DNA of 64,000 nt from Lineus longissimus (GCF_910592395.1 NC_088325.1:4121501-4185500); one strand, 5' to 3'; shown: positions 37,075-50,225, counted from the first letter of the stretch. Notes: generated from the sequence alone by a model not told the origin. Made by a program: numbers and translations.

Positions 37075-37500
37075 TTTGAGGCGCCAGCCCAAAGTTATTA
37101 ATTCTTCAATCCTAATTTTGAGACACCAGCTCAAAGTCATTAATTCTTCAATCCTGATTTTGAGACACCAGCTCAAAGTCATTAATTCTTCAATCCTGAT
37201 TTTGAGACTCCGGCTAAAAGTCATTAATTATTCAATCCTGATTTTGAGACACCAGCTCAAAGTCATTTATTCTTCAATCCTGATTTTGAGACACAAGCCC
37301 AAAGTTATTAATTCTTCTATCCTGATTTTGAGACACCAGCCCAAAGTAATTTATTCTTCAATCCTGATCTTGAGACACATGTGCACAGTCAGTAATTCTT
37401 CGATAATGATTTTGCACGGACGTGGATCGGAGAAATCAAAACAATTTGAGACACCTGTCCAAAGTCAGTAATTCTTCAATACTAATGTTGGACGGATGTG
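37075..37500. repeat. 42-bp minisatellite
   Basis: About ten copies of a 42-bp unit (core CAAAGTCATTAATTCTTCAA plus TCCTGATTTTGAGACACCAG). Since 42 is a multiple of 3, the frame stays open with a 14-residue repeat (RHQLKVINSSILIL). I take this as a by-product of the period, not as a protein. Confidence 0.9.
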
Positions 37501-38532
37501 GAAAAAATCATCAATAGTTGAGACACATGCTATTTTCATATGATTGGCAGTTCTTCCGGACTACAAGCTTAATGGATCTGATCCTGATATACGGTTCACA
37601 TAACACATCCAGCGCAATAGACATTTACTGGCATCAGCTTGGAATTGTGTGTAGATATGATTGAACTGTGTTCATATTGATAATTCAACTGCATCTTTAC
37701 AATTGTATTGTACGCGCCGGTCACCGATCCAATGGTTGACCGCGCTCAACGTTGCTTAACTTCCACTCTGGGGCCAACGCGCCAACCACTGGGCCATAAA
37801 GGAATTCCCTCATGGCCGGCGGGTTAAGCCGTGCCATATACCTGGGGGTACTATACAACAATGATGTTTTAAATTCTAACGTGAATCCGTTCGGATATAA
37901 AAAACACACGTTAACTTAGTGGTAGGCCATCACAACGACTTTGAATACGACATTATTTGTTTCATCTCATGCAAGAGGTCACGTCACGCCGAGTGTGGAT
38001 ATTCCACCAGTTACCAGTTATATTTTAAAAACTTATAAATTTGGCACGAAAGTGCCAAAACCTATGATTGAAGGTAAAATAAAATACCTTTTATAACTTA
38101 AGCATGTTTAACAGGTAACGATGCAGACATAACATTTACGAAGTACTCTAGACGGCCACGCCTAGGTATGAACAACAATGGGTTAATCCGTTGTTCTTAT
38201 GACTAATCATATCATGATATGGTGCTTAATTCGAAATTTGATAATGTTATTTCCGAATGATGGACTTTAAGTTCCTTTACTCGTACTTCATGTTCGAGTG
38301 ATTTATGTTACTGGCCTGGTTGAAATAATATAACTTTCAAACATTTTGACCACTGCATCGTACAATTAGGTCAATCGATATAAATGCTTTCCAAATGATA
38401 TAGACATCGATCGGTAGTTTTTGTTTGCTCTGTGTAAAGATAAGTGTTTTTTCCCAAATATAGTGGATCAGTAGGTCACCCTATCTTAGATGTCTTTTGT
38501 TTTCTGAACCAATTTCTCTCATTCGGTTTCAG

Positions 38533-38613
38533 GACTTTCACAAGGATACGCTGAAAATATGGAGAACCGAGTCGCACTATATTTGGTGACGCTACTGGTT
38601 ATTGCACATACCG
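38533..38613 (+). CDS. candidate signal-peptide exon of a secreted protein
   Basis: Acceptor ATTCGGTTTCAG, 26 nt of 5' UTR, ATG at 38559 encoding MENRVALYLVTLLVIAHT, then donor ACCG|GTAGGT (phase 1). This is a typical signal-peptide exon behind a 5' UTR intron. A phase-compatible candidate exon lies at 41915-41968 (EAKKVTGSCAVFANASFV), but it falls inside a repeat-bounded region and is weak. No later exon is certain. Confidence 0.4.
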
Positions 38614-39477
38614 GTAGGTATTAATGTACATACTCATTGGTACAATATGTCATTACTAAATTCCAAGAGGTTGCCCAGGTTATGATATTTTCACGGCCAT
38701 TTAGCTTGACTTACAACAAGTTTAGCACAACTACGTCTCTCTGCCCTTAATTATTTTTCCGTAAGGACGCCCGTTTTAGCCCTTTGTTGGGTTCATTTTA
38801 TCAAGATTGCCTAGGGATTATGAGGGATTAGCCGTTCAGTTTGTGTATCTCGGGAATATTTCCTCCCCACTAAAGAAATAAAAGATGAAATATTGTGCAG
38901 CGTCGCTTTTGGGAATGAAAAAGTTCACCAAAAATATATATCTATCACAAATACCTCTTTTAAATTTTGAAATTGAATGAGGAATAACGATTTTAGAGCA
39001 ATAAAAGTAAGGCATTTTTGTCGATATCGCGGTTCTCACCGTTTGATTATTCGCCGTGGTTTGCCGATCAGTTAGCGTCCCCCCGCCTTGAGCAATTCGC
39101 AGTGTTTTGCGCATTAAGAGCGCTGATAGGGAGGATAGCTGATCTATGGAACAGCTTCCTTGCTATTGTTTGGTGTTTCCCGACCGAAGACTCACGCTTC
39201 GGTCGGGGACAATGTTCGATCTTGAAGGAAGATAAAACAAAATCCGAAGCGGGATCAAGGGCTCCAGAAACCTAATGCGCATAGTATAATCATCTATGAC
39301 AGATTATGAGGAAAAAATGCTTTAGAACTGAAAAAATCCGCGATCTTTGTGGGTAGGTTATGCTTTTGAAAATATTATCCACGAAATATACAGAAAAATT
39401 AAAGTATCACAAAATGTTTCGTTTCATGATATAATGCAACTATTTCTACTCAGCCCGGGTAATCAAAATATCGAGTT

Positions 39478-39663
39478 CCGGTGTAAAAGGAGTGGGCGTC
39501 CTAGGAATGCAGGGCCCTATACAATAGCTGTGTCTTGTCAACGAATGTGGTTAAAGGTTTGGTTAGGGTTAGCTACATAAACTTCAGCAAAGAAACTCGG
39601 CGACTCTATTTACTTTAGCAAAAGGACCTGACTTAGATTCCGGGGGACTTGCATTTCTTTAAC
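39478..39663 (+). repeat. inverted repeat pair, left arm
   Basis: About 180 bp that recur inverted at 42128-42310 (shared GTCCTAGGAATGCAGGGCCC, TTAGGGTTAGCTACA-like and CCGGGGGACTTGCATTTCTT segments, roughly 85 percent identical). Confidence 0.8.
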
Positions 39664-40385
39664 ACCGGGCATTAAGTGCCATGTCCAGGTTCCGAGCCGT
39701 CTGGTACTTGTATTCCTGAATTCCGAGTCCTTCAATAATTTCCTCGCAATAATGGCTGTTCCGCGGCATACCTAAAAATATGTATTTAACAGACGCGTAC
39801 ATGCGGATCTAGAGATATAGGGCCTTTTATATGGGCTGATTTCAAGCACCACAACTCTGCTTGGGCGGCGTGATGAAGCAAAAGATCATGAAGCAAGCAT
39901 GAACATCAAAAGCTTTTCACTTATTGCAGCCTATACGTCGGAACTTTTAACGTGAATATTCATACATCGTATTCCCAAGATCCCAGATCCGAATGCATAA
40001 GTCGAATTATAATTTTTTTCGTGTTTTTGAAGGAAGGGATTGATCCGGGGCGGTCTTACATTTCCGTCGAACAAACTACCCAAGTGGCCGATATTCATAA
40101 AAGCCTGCTAAGCATAGTTGGCAACTATTTTTGACCCTAGTTGGATACTTAGTGTTATTCATAAAACCCCGCTAAGCTTAGATTGGTGCTCAGTTGTCTT
40201 CTAACTTTAGAGGTGCTCTGGGGTACCTCTATTGCCAGTACCAGCACGCTTCGTCACATGCCAGTAGGCCTACCACCAAGAAGCCAGTGCCACCAAGATG
40301 AAGTCCGACCTTGGATGGCAAACCCTGCAAGAGAGAAGCTTTGTTGGAAGAATTTCGCTGTTCTATAAGTGTGCACGTACATGAC

Positions 40386-41334
40386 CTAGTTGCGCTGGGT
40401 GAGGCTAGATACGGAGTGTTTCAAGAAGGTTATTTTCCAGTAAATGTTTACAACTTAGAGTGCATTCGCCAACTCTATTAATCGATCATCCACGTGGTAC
40501 AGCACATGGAATTGAGAAATAAACTGGTTAACCCTTTCCGGACCTAATATTTTGACATTTTGTAGGGAAACTATATATTTCACATTAACCTTTTAAGGGC
40601 TGATTGGCATCGTTGAGGAAATGTGAGGAAATCACTCAAAGCATTATTTACCCTTTCTGGACCCAATAATTGGACTTTTTGAGGGAAATTATATTTCAAA
40701 TTTAACCCCTGGCATTAACTCTTTCTCGTCCCAATGTTTTGACATTTGCCGTATTAACCATTTTCTTGTCCCCTTTCCTTTTTAATAGGACTGATCGGCA
40801 CATGTGAGCAAATCACTCGAGCAGTATTAACCCTTTCTGGACCTAAGAATTGGAGTTTGTTAACCCTAGGTTTCCTCAGCATTTTCAGTCGGCATTTAGT
40901 TTATTGACATTTTAACCCGTTAGTCATTAACCCATGGGGGCTTGGGATGGGGGGGGGGGTTCTGGGTTCAATGGTGCCGTCAACAAATTTAAGCCTAACA
41001 TCAAGGTTTGTTCTGAGATAAGAAGTTTATTTATTTAAAACATTATTCAAACATAGCTCCGAATACTTCACAGATGCCGTTTTGGTAGCTATTTCATAGC
41101 TCCTTATGGAATCCAGTGTTTGTGTAATAGGAAAATCATCACCAGAAGACTGGATGAAGCCGCAAATATCACTTTTCTTTTCGGTGCTTCTCCCAATCTG
41201 AATTTGGCGCCACAATGTTTTACTTCAGCTTCAATCACATGACTGTCACGTGCTAAACGCTGGCCATGTGCTTTTCTATTTATAAGCCAACCTTCTTGAA
41301 ACACTCCGGATCTAGCCTCACCCTAGTTGCGCTG
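40386..41334. mobile_element. 925-bp non-autonomous TIR element with 12-bp flanking repeats
   Basis: Perfect direct repeats CTAGTTGCGCTG at 40386-40397 and 41323-41334 bound an element at 40398-41322. Its first and last 34 bp are inverted copies with one mismatch, beginning GGTGAGGCTAGAT and ending ATCTAGCCTCACC. The inside carries several degenerate copies of an AACCCTTTCTGGACC-type motif and no gene. It is a non-autonomous DNA transposon. A 12-bp duplication is longer than is usual for common eukaryotic DNA transposon superfamilies, so the superfamily is left open. Confidence 0.8.
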
Positions 41335-41407
41335 CTAATTCCATCGCGGGCTTCCATCAACTGCAACGGTCCAGAATTACCCACCATCAATACGCATACA
41401 TTAATTC

Positions 41408-41600
41408 GTTTACCTGGCTCCTGAAACCTCGAGGAGTTAACGGTAACACTGTTTCATAGATTGGATTATTATTGTTGTCTGTTTTATCTGTTTCCTGAAG
41501 CCTCGAGGGGTTGTTGGTAAGACTCATTTATTGGATTATTGATTGTTTTATCTGGTTCCTGTAGCCTTTATTTTGTTAACATTAACAACGTTTATTGATT
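41408..41600. repeat. short tandem repeats around CCTCGAGG
   Basis: Three degenerate copies of a unit of about 75 bp with CTGGTTCCTGAAACCTCGAG, then TTGGATTATTGATTGTTTTA. Confidence 0.6.
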
Positions 41601-42127
41601 GTTTGACATGTTTGAGATTGTGTACCACCTATTACCGATCTTGACCCACTAAGCGTTAAGGTTGACTTCATGGCATGCGAATTCGCATCTAGCATCTACA
41701 CCTGGGTAGCACAGTCCTTCATGTCATAGGGGCAAAGTCACTGGCGACCCTTGATTGTTCAAGACGAAAATAACACAAACATGGACACAGTTGTGTTTTA
41801 GTGCATCATCATAACAATGTACGTGTAACTGACTTTAGCCTTGCATTGTAAAGTCAGAGTGGAATGAAATATTGCTTGTTGGCCCCAAAAGGATGAATTA
41901 CGTTATTCTTACAGAGGCAAAAAAGGTGACTGGCAGTTGCGCAGTTTTTGCCAATGCCTCATTTGTTGGTAAGCCAACGACATTTTATATTTAAAAGGGT
42001 GGGAGGAGCTATATCTCGGGGTAAGTCATACCTCCATGACCTTACATCTAGGTATCTGGTGTAATTACACCATTCTTAAATGCACGGCTTATTTGTGTTT
42101 ACACCTTTGAACATTTGATCCGATGTA

Positions 42128-42310
42128 AAAGAAATGCAAGTCCCCCCGGAATCTAAGTCCGGTCCTTTTGTTAATGTGAATAGAGTCGCCGAGTTCCTTT
42201 GTTGAAGATTTTGTAGCTAACCCTAAACCACCATTAACCACAATCGTTGACAATACACAGCTATTGTATGGGGCCCTGCATTCCTAGGACGACCATTCTT
42301 TTACACCCGT
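42128..42310 (-). repeat. inverted repeat pair, right arm
   Basis: Inverted partner of 39478-39663. Together they bracket about 2.5 kb including the 925-bp TIR element. Confidence 0.8.
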
Positions 42311-42614
42311 CAATGATTGCAGGGTCAGACCTAGAGCCCGGCTCAAGATGGCGCTTGTTGGAACTCTCCTTATTATCTATATCATAATACTAAAAGGCGG
42401 CTCGATAAAGTGCCGTTTGGGGGTAGTGTTTCGTCTCGAAATTTTGCACGTTTGCAGGTGATATGTTATCCTGACGCAACGTTATGTTTATTTTCGGAAA
42501 TTTACTTCAGCGGAGCAGTAATGATCGATTTTTAATCGGACACTGTCAATTCTCCTTACCACTCACAGAAGCCAAGTCATTGCTGTTTAGTTATGCAGGG
42601 GCTTAATCAATTAC

Positions 42615-42791
42615 CTGCACTCTCTGTGGGGTGGCTAACATTACATGTTGAACAGCTGGCTGTAGGGGGATGATTGGAACAGCATGTACCTGTTGACCTG
42701 CTGAACCAAGGTTAATGCTATTTTCAATCCACGATTGCAGTTCACCTGATCTTCGAGATTTCGCGGGGAAAGAAATTGTAAACAAACGCAT
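42615..42791 (-). CDS. candidate first coding exon
   Basis: ATG at 42791 opens 59 codons (MRLFTISFPAKSRRSGELQS onward; Gln/Val/Pro-rich) that end at the strong donor CAG|GTAATT in phase 0. The frame stops four codons into the intron. There is no domain and no partner exon was identified downstream on the minus strand. Confidence 0.3.
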
Positions 42792-42799
42792 GTGTGCAA

Positions 42800-44150
42800 T
42801 TCAAATGTAAACAAAAATGTATTTTGGTACTTTTGGTTGCTGGACTTGGGTTTTCCCGCAGTAAGGAGCTGGGGTCAAATTGGTGGTCTATTGTTTATGG
42901 GTGCTGTGTTAGCCAGTGCTAGCCCTTGATTATGAAGGGATTTTCAAATGAAGGTTACCATGGTCTGTTTATGTGCTCACCACAGCTTTCAATACTTAAT
43001 GTATCTGAAGAGGCACTCTGAACTTGGCATGGCCTTATCAAGGAGCTGCTCACGGTGCTGAACTTCTAGCTTGCCTGTCGCCTAAGTGCCTTGCCGGAGA
43101 TCATGCTACATGTAGGAGGAGCACGCATTTTAAAGTTATAGTACATGTAGTGATAGTGCAATTGGTCCGAGCCATTTTGAGGTCGACATGTGAAGGCCTA
43201 TCTGGGTTCTCCTTCTTCTCCGTATAAAAAGGGGCATATTGCTGACTAAGGAACGAGGCATATTCACATTGCCTCATCATCTCTATCGGACCAATTGATA
43301 TACTTTTATGTGCACGCATACAGCACGCCACAGGGTCCGAGTATGTGGACAAATGGTTGGTTTAATTTACCCTTCGATATTGCTCCTTTGATATTGCATT
43401 AGGTTTTCATTGCAATTCCATCTATTCAAGGTATAGCCCATTTGAACCTGCCTGCACCACGGGTATAGTGCTAGTACCGGTATACTCTGTAATCATAGAC
43501 GAATTTACCGGAGTTCACACTTGCACAAGTTTATTTCACTTCACGTATCTATTATGTATCAGTTCATGATTTACGGAAGAACTTATTTGAATCTTGAATT
43601 CTGAATCTTTGTGGAGATTAGAATCACACTGTAAACACTAACCACGTTGTCAGTGTCACTTTTTCATAATTTTTGATTGCTATCGCCATCCTGCGGCCAT
43701 TTAAAAAACTCTCGCTGATGCTATTTATAGCACCATGACCAGCTTACCCTGAGGGCTGGAAAGTATCATAACAACATACCGGTTTCATCAATGAGGCCAT
43801 GCTTGCGTTCCGTAATGCTCAATTGATAGGCATTCGTATATCATATCGAAATCAAACTCTGTATAGGTGGCTTATACAGTGCGTATCAAAAAAAGGTAAT
43901 CCGATTACAGATGGTTAAAATGCCAAATCTATGGATTTTGACATTTTCCAAATTTTGGCAATCCATGAAAGGAAGGCTGATATTTTATTCCGGAATAACT
44001 GGAAGGATAATCCCTTACTTTTTATACACCCAAACCTTCAACATGCCCTCCTTCCCTTTCGACACACAGCTGGCAGTGACTGAGCATGTGTAAGGATGTA
44101 AACTCCGGTTCCAAGACAGGCGCCAACACTGAGGAAATCAATATACCATA
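42800..44150. other. gene-poor spacer
   Basis: No supported gene or repeat family was recognised. Confidence 0.3.
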
Positions 44151-44159
44151 TTTGCCTAC

Positions 44160-44560
44160 CAAGAATCAATAAGAAATTCATACTTCTTGGCGTTTCTAAA
44201 ATTAGGTTCCTGGCGAAGTATAAATCAATATATATCAGCCGTTTTCTTGGCCATCAACGGTCAATGACGGGTCAATATTAATCTCTAGCAAAATGTTAAA
44301 TTATTAAATCCATATTTCTCGGCCTTTCTAATATATGGTTCCTGGCAAAATGCAAATCAATATCATCCGATATGTCAATTAATATCTTGAAGTATTCTCG
44401 GTGTTTCTAAGATTAGGTTCCTAGCAAAATTTAAATCAATATTATCCGATTTCTTGTCCGTCAACGATCAATGATGAGTCAATACTAATTTCAGTTTCCT
44501 CGCTAAATATTAATCAATATCATCCGATATGTTAATCAATATCTCGAAGTATTTAAGAAA
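44160..44560. repeat. degenerate tandem repeat, unit about 100-130 bp
   Basis: Four diverged copies of a unit with GTTTCTAAAATTAGGTTCCT, then AAATCAATATCATCCGAT and ATCAATATCTCGAAGTATT. Confidence 0.7.
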
Positions 44561-44699
44561 CGTCCAACTGCACCAAGGTTTTGTTCTTCTGTTCTTCTTT
44601 TCAAACGTGATACTACACTTGGTTCTTCCTTTCCTTACGTACAACTGCAACCTACAACATACAACTTTTACCTTTCTCTCTCGGTTATAATGCAAAACA

Positions 44700-47600
44700 A
44701 GTATTTCAGATAAACTGTTGTCGCGTATATTCGACTGTTGACTTTACTCAGTTACTCAGTTCAGACTACACACACACGGGGCGATCTCGGGCCTTCTCAC
44801 TGCGATGTCTCCATTGTCTAGTCACCCTAACCATCAAACTTCACCAGGACTCACTGGATCGTATCTTCAGGATAGCCCCTTATAAGGAGTCCGACGGAAG
44901 ACGTTTACTCAATCATCCCACTCGATCAGGACCCCGCCCAACACATGTGTCCTGGACAGCTCGTCTGGTCATATCCGGGTCATTGCGCAAAGCATCAACT
45001 TATTGTCGAATACGGCCCTGCAAATCGTCAAGATCCCGGGGAGGAGTTGTGAACACTTTGTTTTTAAATGTCCCCAAAGGAAATGAAAACATGGTTTTGG
45101 TTGCTTCAATGTTCTCTTATGATCGCCCAGTGCGCCTCCTGCCAGAATTCCCCTGTTGCGGTTGAGGCTAATACCATGCTCTCGATATTTTTTAACATTC
45201 GCCCACTGACAGATGGTTTTGGCTGATGGAGGCTCTCGTGGCGGGAAACGTTGCCTTAAAGCAACCTTGCAACATGTGATTATTTCCTAGAAAGACCAAA
45301 CCTCCATCTAAACTACCAATGATTAATTCCTGTTCTATCGCACTTGACGTGAATTTGCTAGTAATTCTAGATGATAGCTCTAACACATCTGTAAATAGGT
45401 TAATATTGGTGGAGCTGTCCTGAATAAGCAGTGAAATCAGTGGTTGTGCAGCCCTACGCCCGATTAAGGGTACAAATTGCGCTTATATTTACCATATCTG
45501 TATAATATAATTGAATGAGGTTTTTAGCAGAAAATGGTATATTAAAGTAATAGTCTATAGTCGGCTTTTTATTGCAGTATGTTTGTTCTCTTTCTGGTTT
45601 ATCAGTTAATCAAGCGCTATCAGCGTGTGGTCGGAAAAATCGATATCAGCACCAGGACGTCAAGGGGTAGATCCTAGCTCCAGGAAACGCCTTAGGTCTC
45701 GTTAGGGAGTTTTTCCCAAATGTACGCAATGATGACGTATCCCATTAACAGGACGTAACATCTATTTTAAAATGCGTTTCCAAAGTGATTGCATGAGGAC
45801 AACCAATTTGTGTCGTATATCACTGGAAACGTCCGATTCCCCTAATTCTGCAGAATGTTAAATCGGGCATTTTATTTCTTTGAATAAATCATAAGCGTCG
45901 CATTTTCTCCTAGCTCTGTTCACCATCCCATGTGGATTTTTTGCCAATTTAACCGGACAATCACGAAAAACCCCAAATATTCTTCCTGCATAATTCTTAC
46001 AGTGACCATTCTACAATGAAAGACAGTTGGTTACGCTACACAAAAATCTTTTAAAAAACGAGGGTCAACTATTGAACTTTTGAGACATGTTGAATTTTGC
46101 ACAAATCAGCGAAAAACGCACCAACTGGCACTGGACGGCATTTCAACAGGGGGCTGACGCACATCCCAAGTTCAGTGTACATATACGTCGGCAACAACAG
46201 TAAAATGCGTAGTTTCTTGTTAGACGCCTATTGAGTAGCGCTCCAGGTTTCAGAAACTCCAAAAAAACATGTCGTTGCCAAAACAACTGCTAAATCAACA
46301 CTGGCGTACTGTGAGGACCAAGAAATCAATGATATTTTAGGAACTACGGGTTGGCCGCGCATATGAATACACAAAAGTCCCTAATGAGACCTTACAAGTG
46401 CATCGTTCCACGTGGAAAGAGTTGATGCGTGGAGAGCTAACTCGGGTCAAATCGGAGTCAACATCGATAAAAGCGCGATAATTCAGTCAGATTTTGAATT
46501 TTTCCCTTTTTTGTGCAATCTGTTGATGGAAACTACTTATGTAAAATAGGAGGTGGCTGGGCAGCCCGCAGCTGGGTTATATTGCCCTTAATAATGCCAA
46601 TGATCCTCTAAGACTGCCAGAAAGTTATGCAAAATCACTGACGGCAAAACACATTGAAACCTGTATCAAACACATCAGACAGACACATTGAATGCATGGG
46701 ATCGACATTATCAAATTTCGAAGTAAGCACCAAAGATCAATTAGTAAATTGCAACATTTACGGCATTTTGTTCCGGCATTCTTGCCGCGTAATGTCCAAA
46801 AACTAATTTTTTTGTTATATTTTTATTTCGTTCTTTTTCACAATGTATCGGTGAACTATGATGCAACAAAATTTTTTCGCTTTTATTAGAAAATTTCTGC
46901 TAAATTCTTTATTTTTAAGATTAAGTTTACTTCCTGCAGGTAATTGCTTATGTCAAACAGCTGGCGACCTTTGAGAACTCCCCATATGGTCATGGTTCAA
47001 TTACAATGATATGCAGAGGGTTGTTCAAGGGCTGTGTGTTGCAACTGATTCCCAAAGAAACCTAACATGAAATGATTCAACCGGATTTAAATTTTGGATA
47101 GGCTCACAAAAGTGGGAAGTGTTCACTTAGAAACCCATCGAATTGTGTCATGTTCACAATAGGATATCTGTTGTGGGTTAATTTAACTGTATTTGCATGT
47201 CCCTTTGGTCAACTCGAGCTCATACTTGAGGAATGCGGGTCTTAACCCTAACCCTAACCCAACACAGATATATGATCAACTACATTTTGCATACTCTGCT
47301 GAAAACCGCATTTAAACATCTTTTTTTATCTCCGTGATAGTTTTTGAAATCGGTGGACATTTACTTTCTGGTAGGACACTGTCATGACCGTCCGCTATGT
47401 TTAGTGGTGTTACCACAGCGGACAGTCACACAGGTGCACACATGTAACCGTAGCCGTCAATTCTTCCATTTTAAGTCATTTTATAGAACACTTATGATCA
47501 AGTGCTCGTAATCACATCTTCTATTCTGGTTTAAATGCTTCACAACACAGCCCGTGCAACAATCTCGACAACTAAAAGCAATTATGGTAGAAAAGCGCAA

Positions 47601-47980
47601 ATTGTGCCATTGACTTGGCATAGAGCTACAATTATTATTATTGATTTATCTGCTTATTCAGGACAGCTTCATCAATATAAACCTATTAACTGGTGTGTTT
47701 AAGCTATCATCTAGAAATCAGGACAACCAACAAATCTATATAGAGCGCCACAGAACATGAAACATTTGCGGTTGACTCTGTCTGTGCTCTCAATATGAAC
47801 TTTGATGTCTGTGTTTTCTTCATGGCCGTTTCTTCATTCATTCCTTTGACATGCCGGTAATTTAGACTGCCAATGAAGCTTGGCCTGAATTTCATGTCTA
47901 TAAGTCTAATATTGACATCGTTGAACAGAACGAGTGTGGATCAACGGCCCCAACACCTGCCAACCAACATGATGATTACG
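44700..47980. other. gene-poor spacer with one dispersed repeat
   Basis: Contains the 46424-46600 copy of the repeat at 36279-36420 and a short (CCCTAA)3 run at about 47244-47261. No supported gene. Confidence 0.4.
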
Positions 47981-47982
47981 GC

Positions 47983-48441
47983 TATGGCTGGCGCAATCGG
48001 ACAGAATTCAGAATTACGCCACGGCATAAATCGGAATTATGGTGCACCATAAATCGACAAATCAAAACCTCGCATCTCGTGAATTATGCCGCAGCATAAA
48101 TAGGAATTGTGGACGGAAGTGTCATTTATGGAGGACGAAAGTAAATCGGAATTGTGGTGCACCATAAATCAACCAATCAAAACATCGGATCTCGTGAATT
48201 ATGCCGCGGTATAAATAGGAATTGTGGACGGAAGTGCCGCACCATAAATAAAACGATTGCCACTTTCTGATTGGTCGAATTATGCCACACCACAATTCCT
48301 ATTAATGCCGTGGCATAATTCTGAATTCTGCCGTGGCATAATTCACGAGATCCGATGTTTTGATGGGTTGATTTATGGTGTACCACTCTTCCTATTCATG
48401 CCGTGGCATAATTCTGAATTTCTCCACTCGCGCCAGCCATA
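47983..48441. mobile_element. foldback MITE with TA target sites
   Basis: Element 47985-48439 (455 bp) begins TGGCTGGCGC and ends GCGCCAGCCA, flanked on both sides by TA. Most of its length is a degenerate palindrome built from words such as CCGTGGCATAATTC and GGTGCACCATAAAT. TA duplication and short terminal repeats fit a Tc1/mariner-type MITE. It has no coding capacity. Confidence 0.7.
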
Positions 48442-48805
48442 TACGTCAATTGACGATCTCGTGCCTGTTGTCTCAGTGCAGACGTTAATGAAAGCATCGA
48501 GTGGAAAAACCTACAGCCCAAGATTGCTATTTTGCGAGTTTGCAGAGGGAATTTCTATGAATATACCGGGTATACTTTTGAAAAATAAGTATTTTTAATT
48601 CTTGATCGCGTTCAAGAATTTTAGTTCTTCCCCCACAAAGCAGTTTTCCCTGAAAATTCCAAAAATCTTGACTTCACCGATCGAAACCATACTAGAAACG
48701 GCCGACTAAAAATATTTCGATACGATATAAAAAATGGATTGCCTTCGTGTCGGGTGATTTAACGAATGTCACGCCCAAGTGTGCTTTCATACGCATTGTC
48801 ATCCC

Positions 48806-48830
48806 CCCCCCCCCCACACACACACACACT
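48806..48830. repeat. C run followed by (CA)n
   Basis: Simple sequence repeat. Confidence 0.8.
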
Positions 48831-49059
48831 TCCTGTGTATATGCATGTAATACTTTTGAACGATTCCTTAGCAACCATACTCACACAACCAGCGAAGCGA
48901 CAAAGCCGTCAAGCCTCTAGTCTCTAAATATCACAGAGATAAAATAAGGTAATTGAATGCGGCATTGTATATTTTGTTGGTCGTGCATCAAAGCCAAAAA
49001 AATGATGGTCATAAAGCACCATTCATAGGCTTATGTGAATTTTTTGAATAGGCACATGA

Positions 49060-50225
49060 ACTAAAAAAGGTGATATTTGGACCTTTTTGGTTCACTCTAG
49101 GGGAGTTTATTCAATATCATACTGTCCGTCGTCCATCATCCTTATCTTATTTCAAAAACTATGGCACGTTTTTAAGCAGTGGGACTGTGAACTTGAAACC
49201 CCCAGGTCAGGTAACCTTTGACAGCGAATTTCGGTCCGATTTGAACCTTGAATTGGCCACCAGGGGGGAAAAACTGAAAAAAGTCAAAAGTGCAATACCT
49301 CCCTTTATTTATAATCATACTGTGTACATTGTGTTTACTTATTGAATGCATGCATTTTTTAATATATTGTGAAGCGCTATAAAAATGGTTTTAATAATAA
49401 TAACAATAATCAATATTATTAATTGAAGGGTATAGAAGCAGAGTGGGCTAACCCCATTTTTTCCGAATTTGTGTTATGACCATTCTATGCAGCACTGTGG
49501 ATGCCCTTTATACATAACAGAGAAGTCTTACCCATAGTATTTCCATGACCAAGGTTTAAAAGATTAACGATATTTTGAAAATGTCTTTGGGGTTTTTATT
49601 TACCCAAAATAACTTTAAAAAACTATCACCTCAAAAATAAAGGAAATGGTTTAGCCCAATTTGCTTCTAAGCCATTCAGCTATTATCAATGACTTGTTTT
49701 TATGGTAGGTACTCCGAGCGAGGATACATCACATATCTGTCCTACGGGTTTTAAAGTTGACCTACTTTTCAATATCACATAAGTCAATTGGATAAATTGG
49801 CCGTTTGAGTACAACTATGGAACGTTACCTAATCACTTAAGCTATGAACTTGAAACATGATCACCTATGCCAGATAACCTCCAACGCCGAAATTCTGTTT
49901 GATCTGCTTCTCGACTTGGCCACCAGAGGCCAAAACTGAAAAGGTAGAAAGTGCAATATCTTGCTTATTAGCGAATTCATTTCTATCATATTTTTATGAA
50001 CGTTCTCCTAGCAATGATACAACACATGTCTTTTCATTTGACCTACTTTTCAAGGTCAAATAGATCAAATGGCAAAAGTTTCCGTTTGAGTGTAACAATG
50101 ACACGTTTTTTTATCGCTACGGCTAACACCTTGAAAGTTGGTACACATGACCCTCCGGGTCAGATAACTTCTTACACCGAATTTAGGTCCAATATGATTC
50201 TTGACTTTGATCATTAATGACCTAT
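49060..50225. repeat. three degenerate copies of a several-hundred-bp repeat
   Basis: Copies near 49070-49330, 49690-49975 and 50020-50230 share, in order, a pyrimidine-rich ACGTTTTT-like stretch, CTTGAAA, a CCAGATAACCT-like word, GCCGAATTT, TTGACTTTGGCCACC-like and AAAAGTGCAAT segments. Their open frames overlap the repeat and are not taken as genes. Confidence 0.6.

Noticed and set aside
37058-37471. 137-codon frame with a 14-residue repeat
   Set aside because: The 42-bp minisatellite keeps the frame open. The sequence has no other protein feature.
41915-41968. Phase-1 exon candidate after the signal-peptide exon
   Set aside because: Short, inside the repeat-bounded block, and no further exon could be joined with confidence.
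47244-47261. (CCCTAA)3 run as an interstitial telomere
   Set aside because: Only three units, which is too short to claim a telomeric origin.
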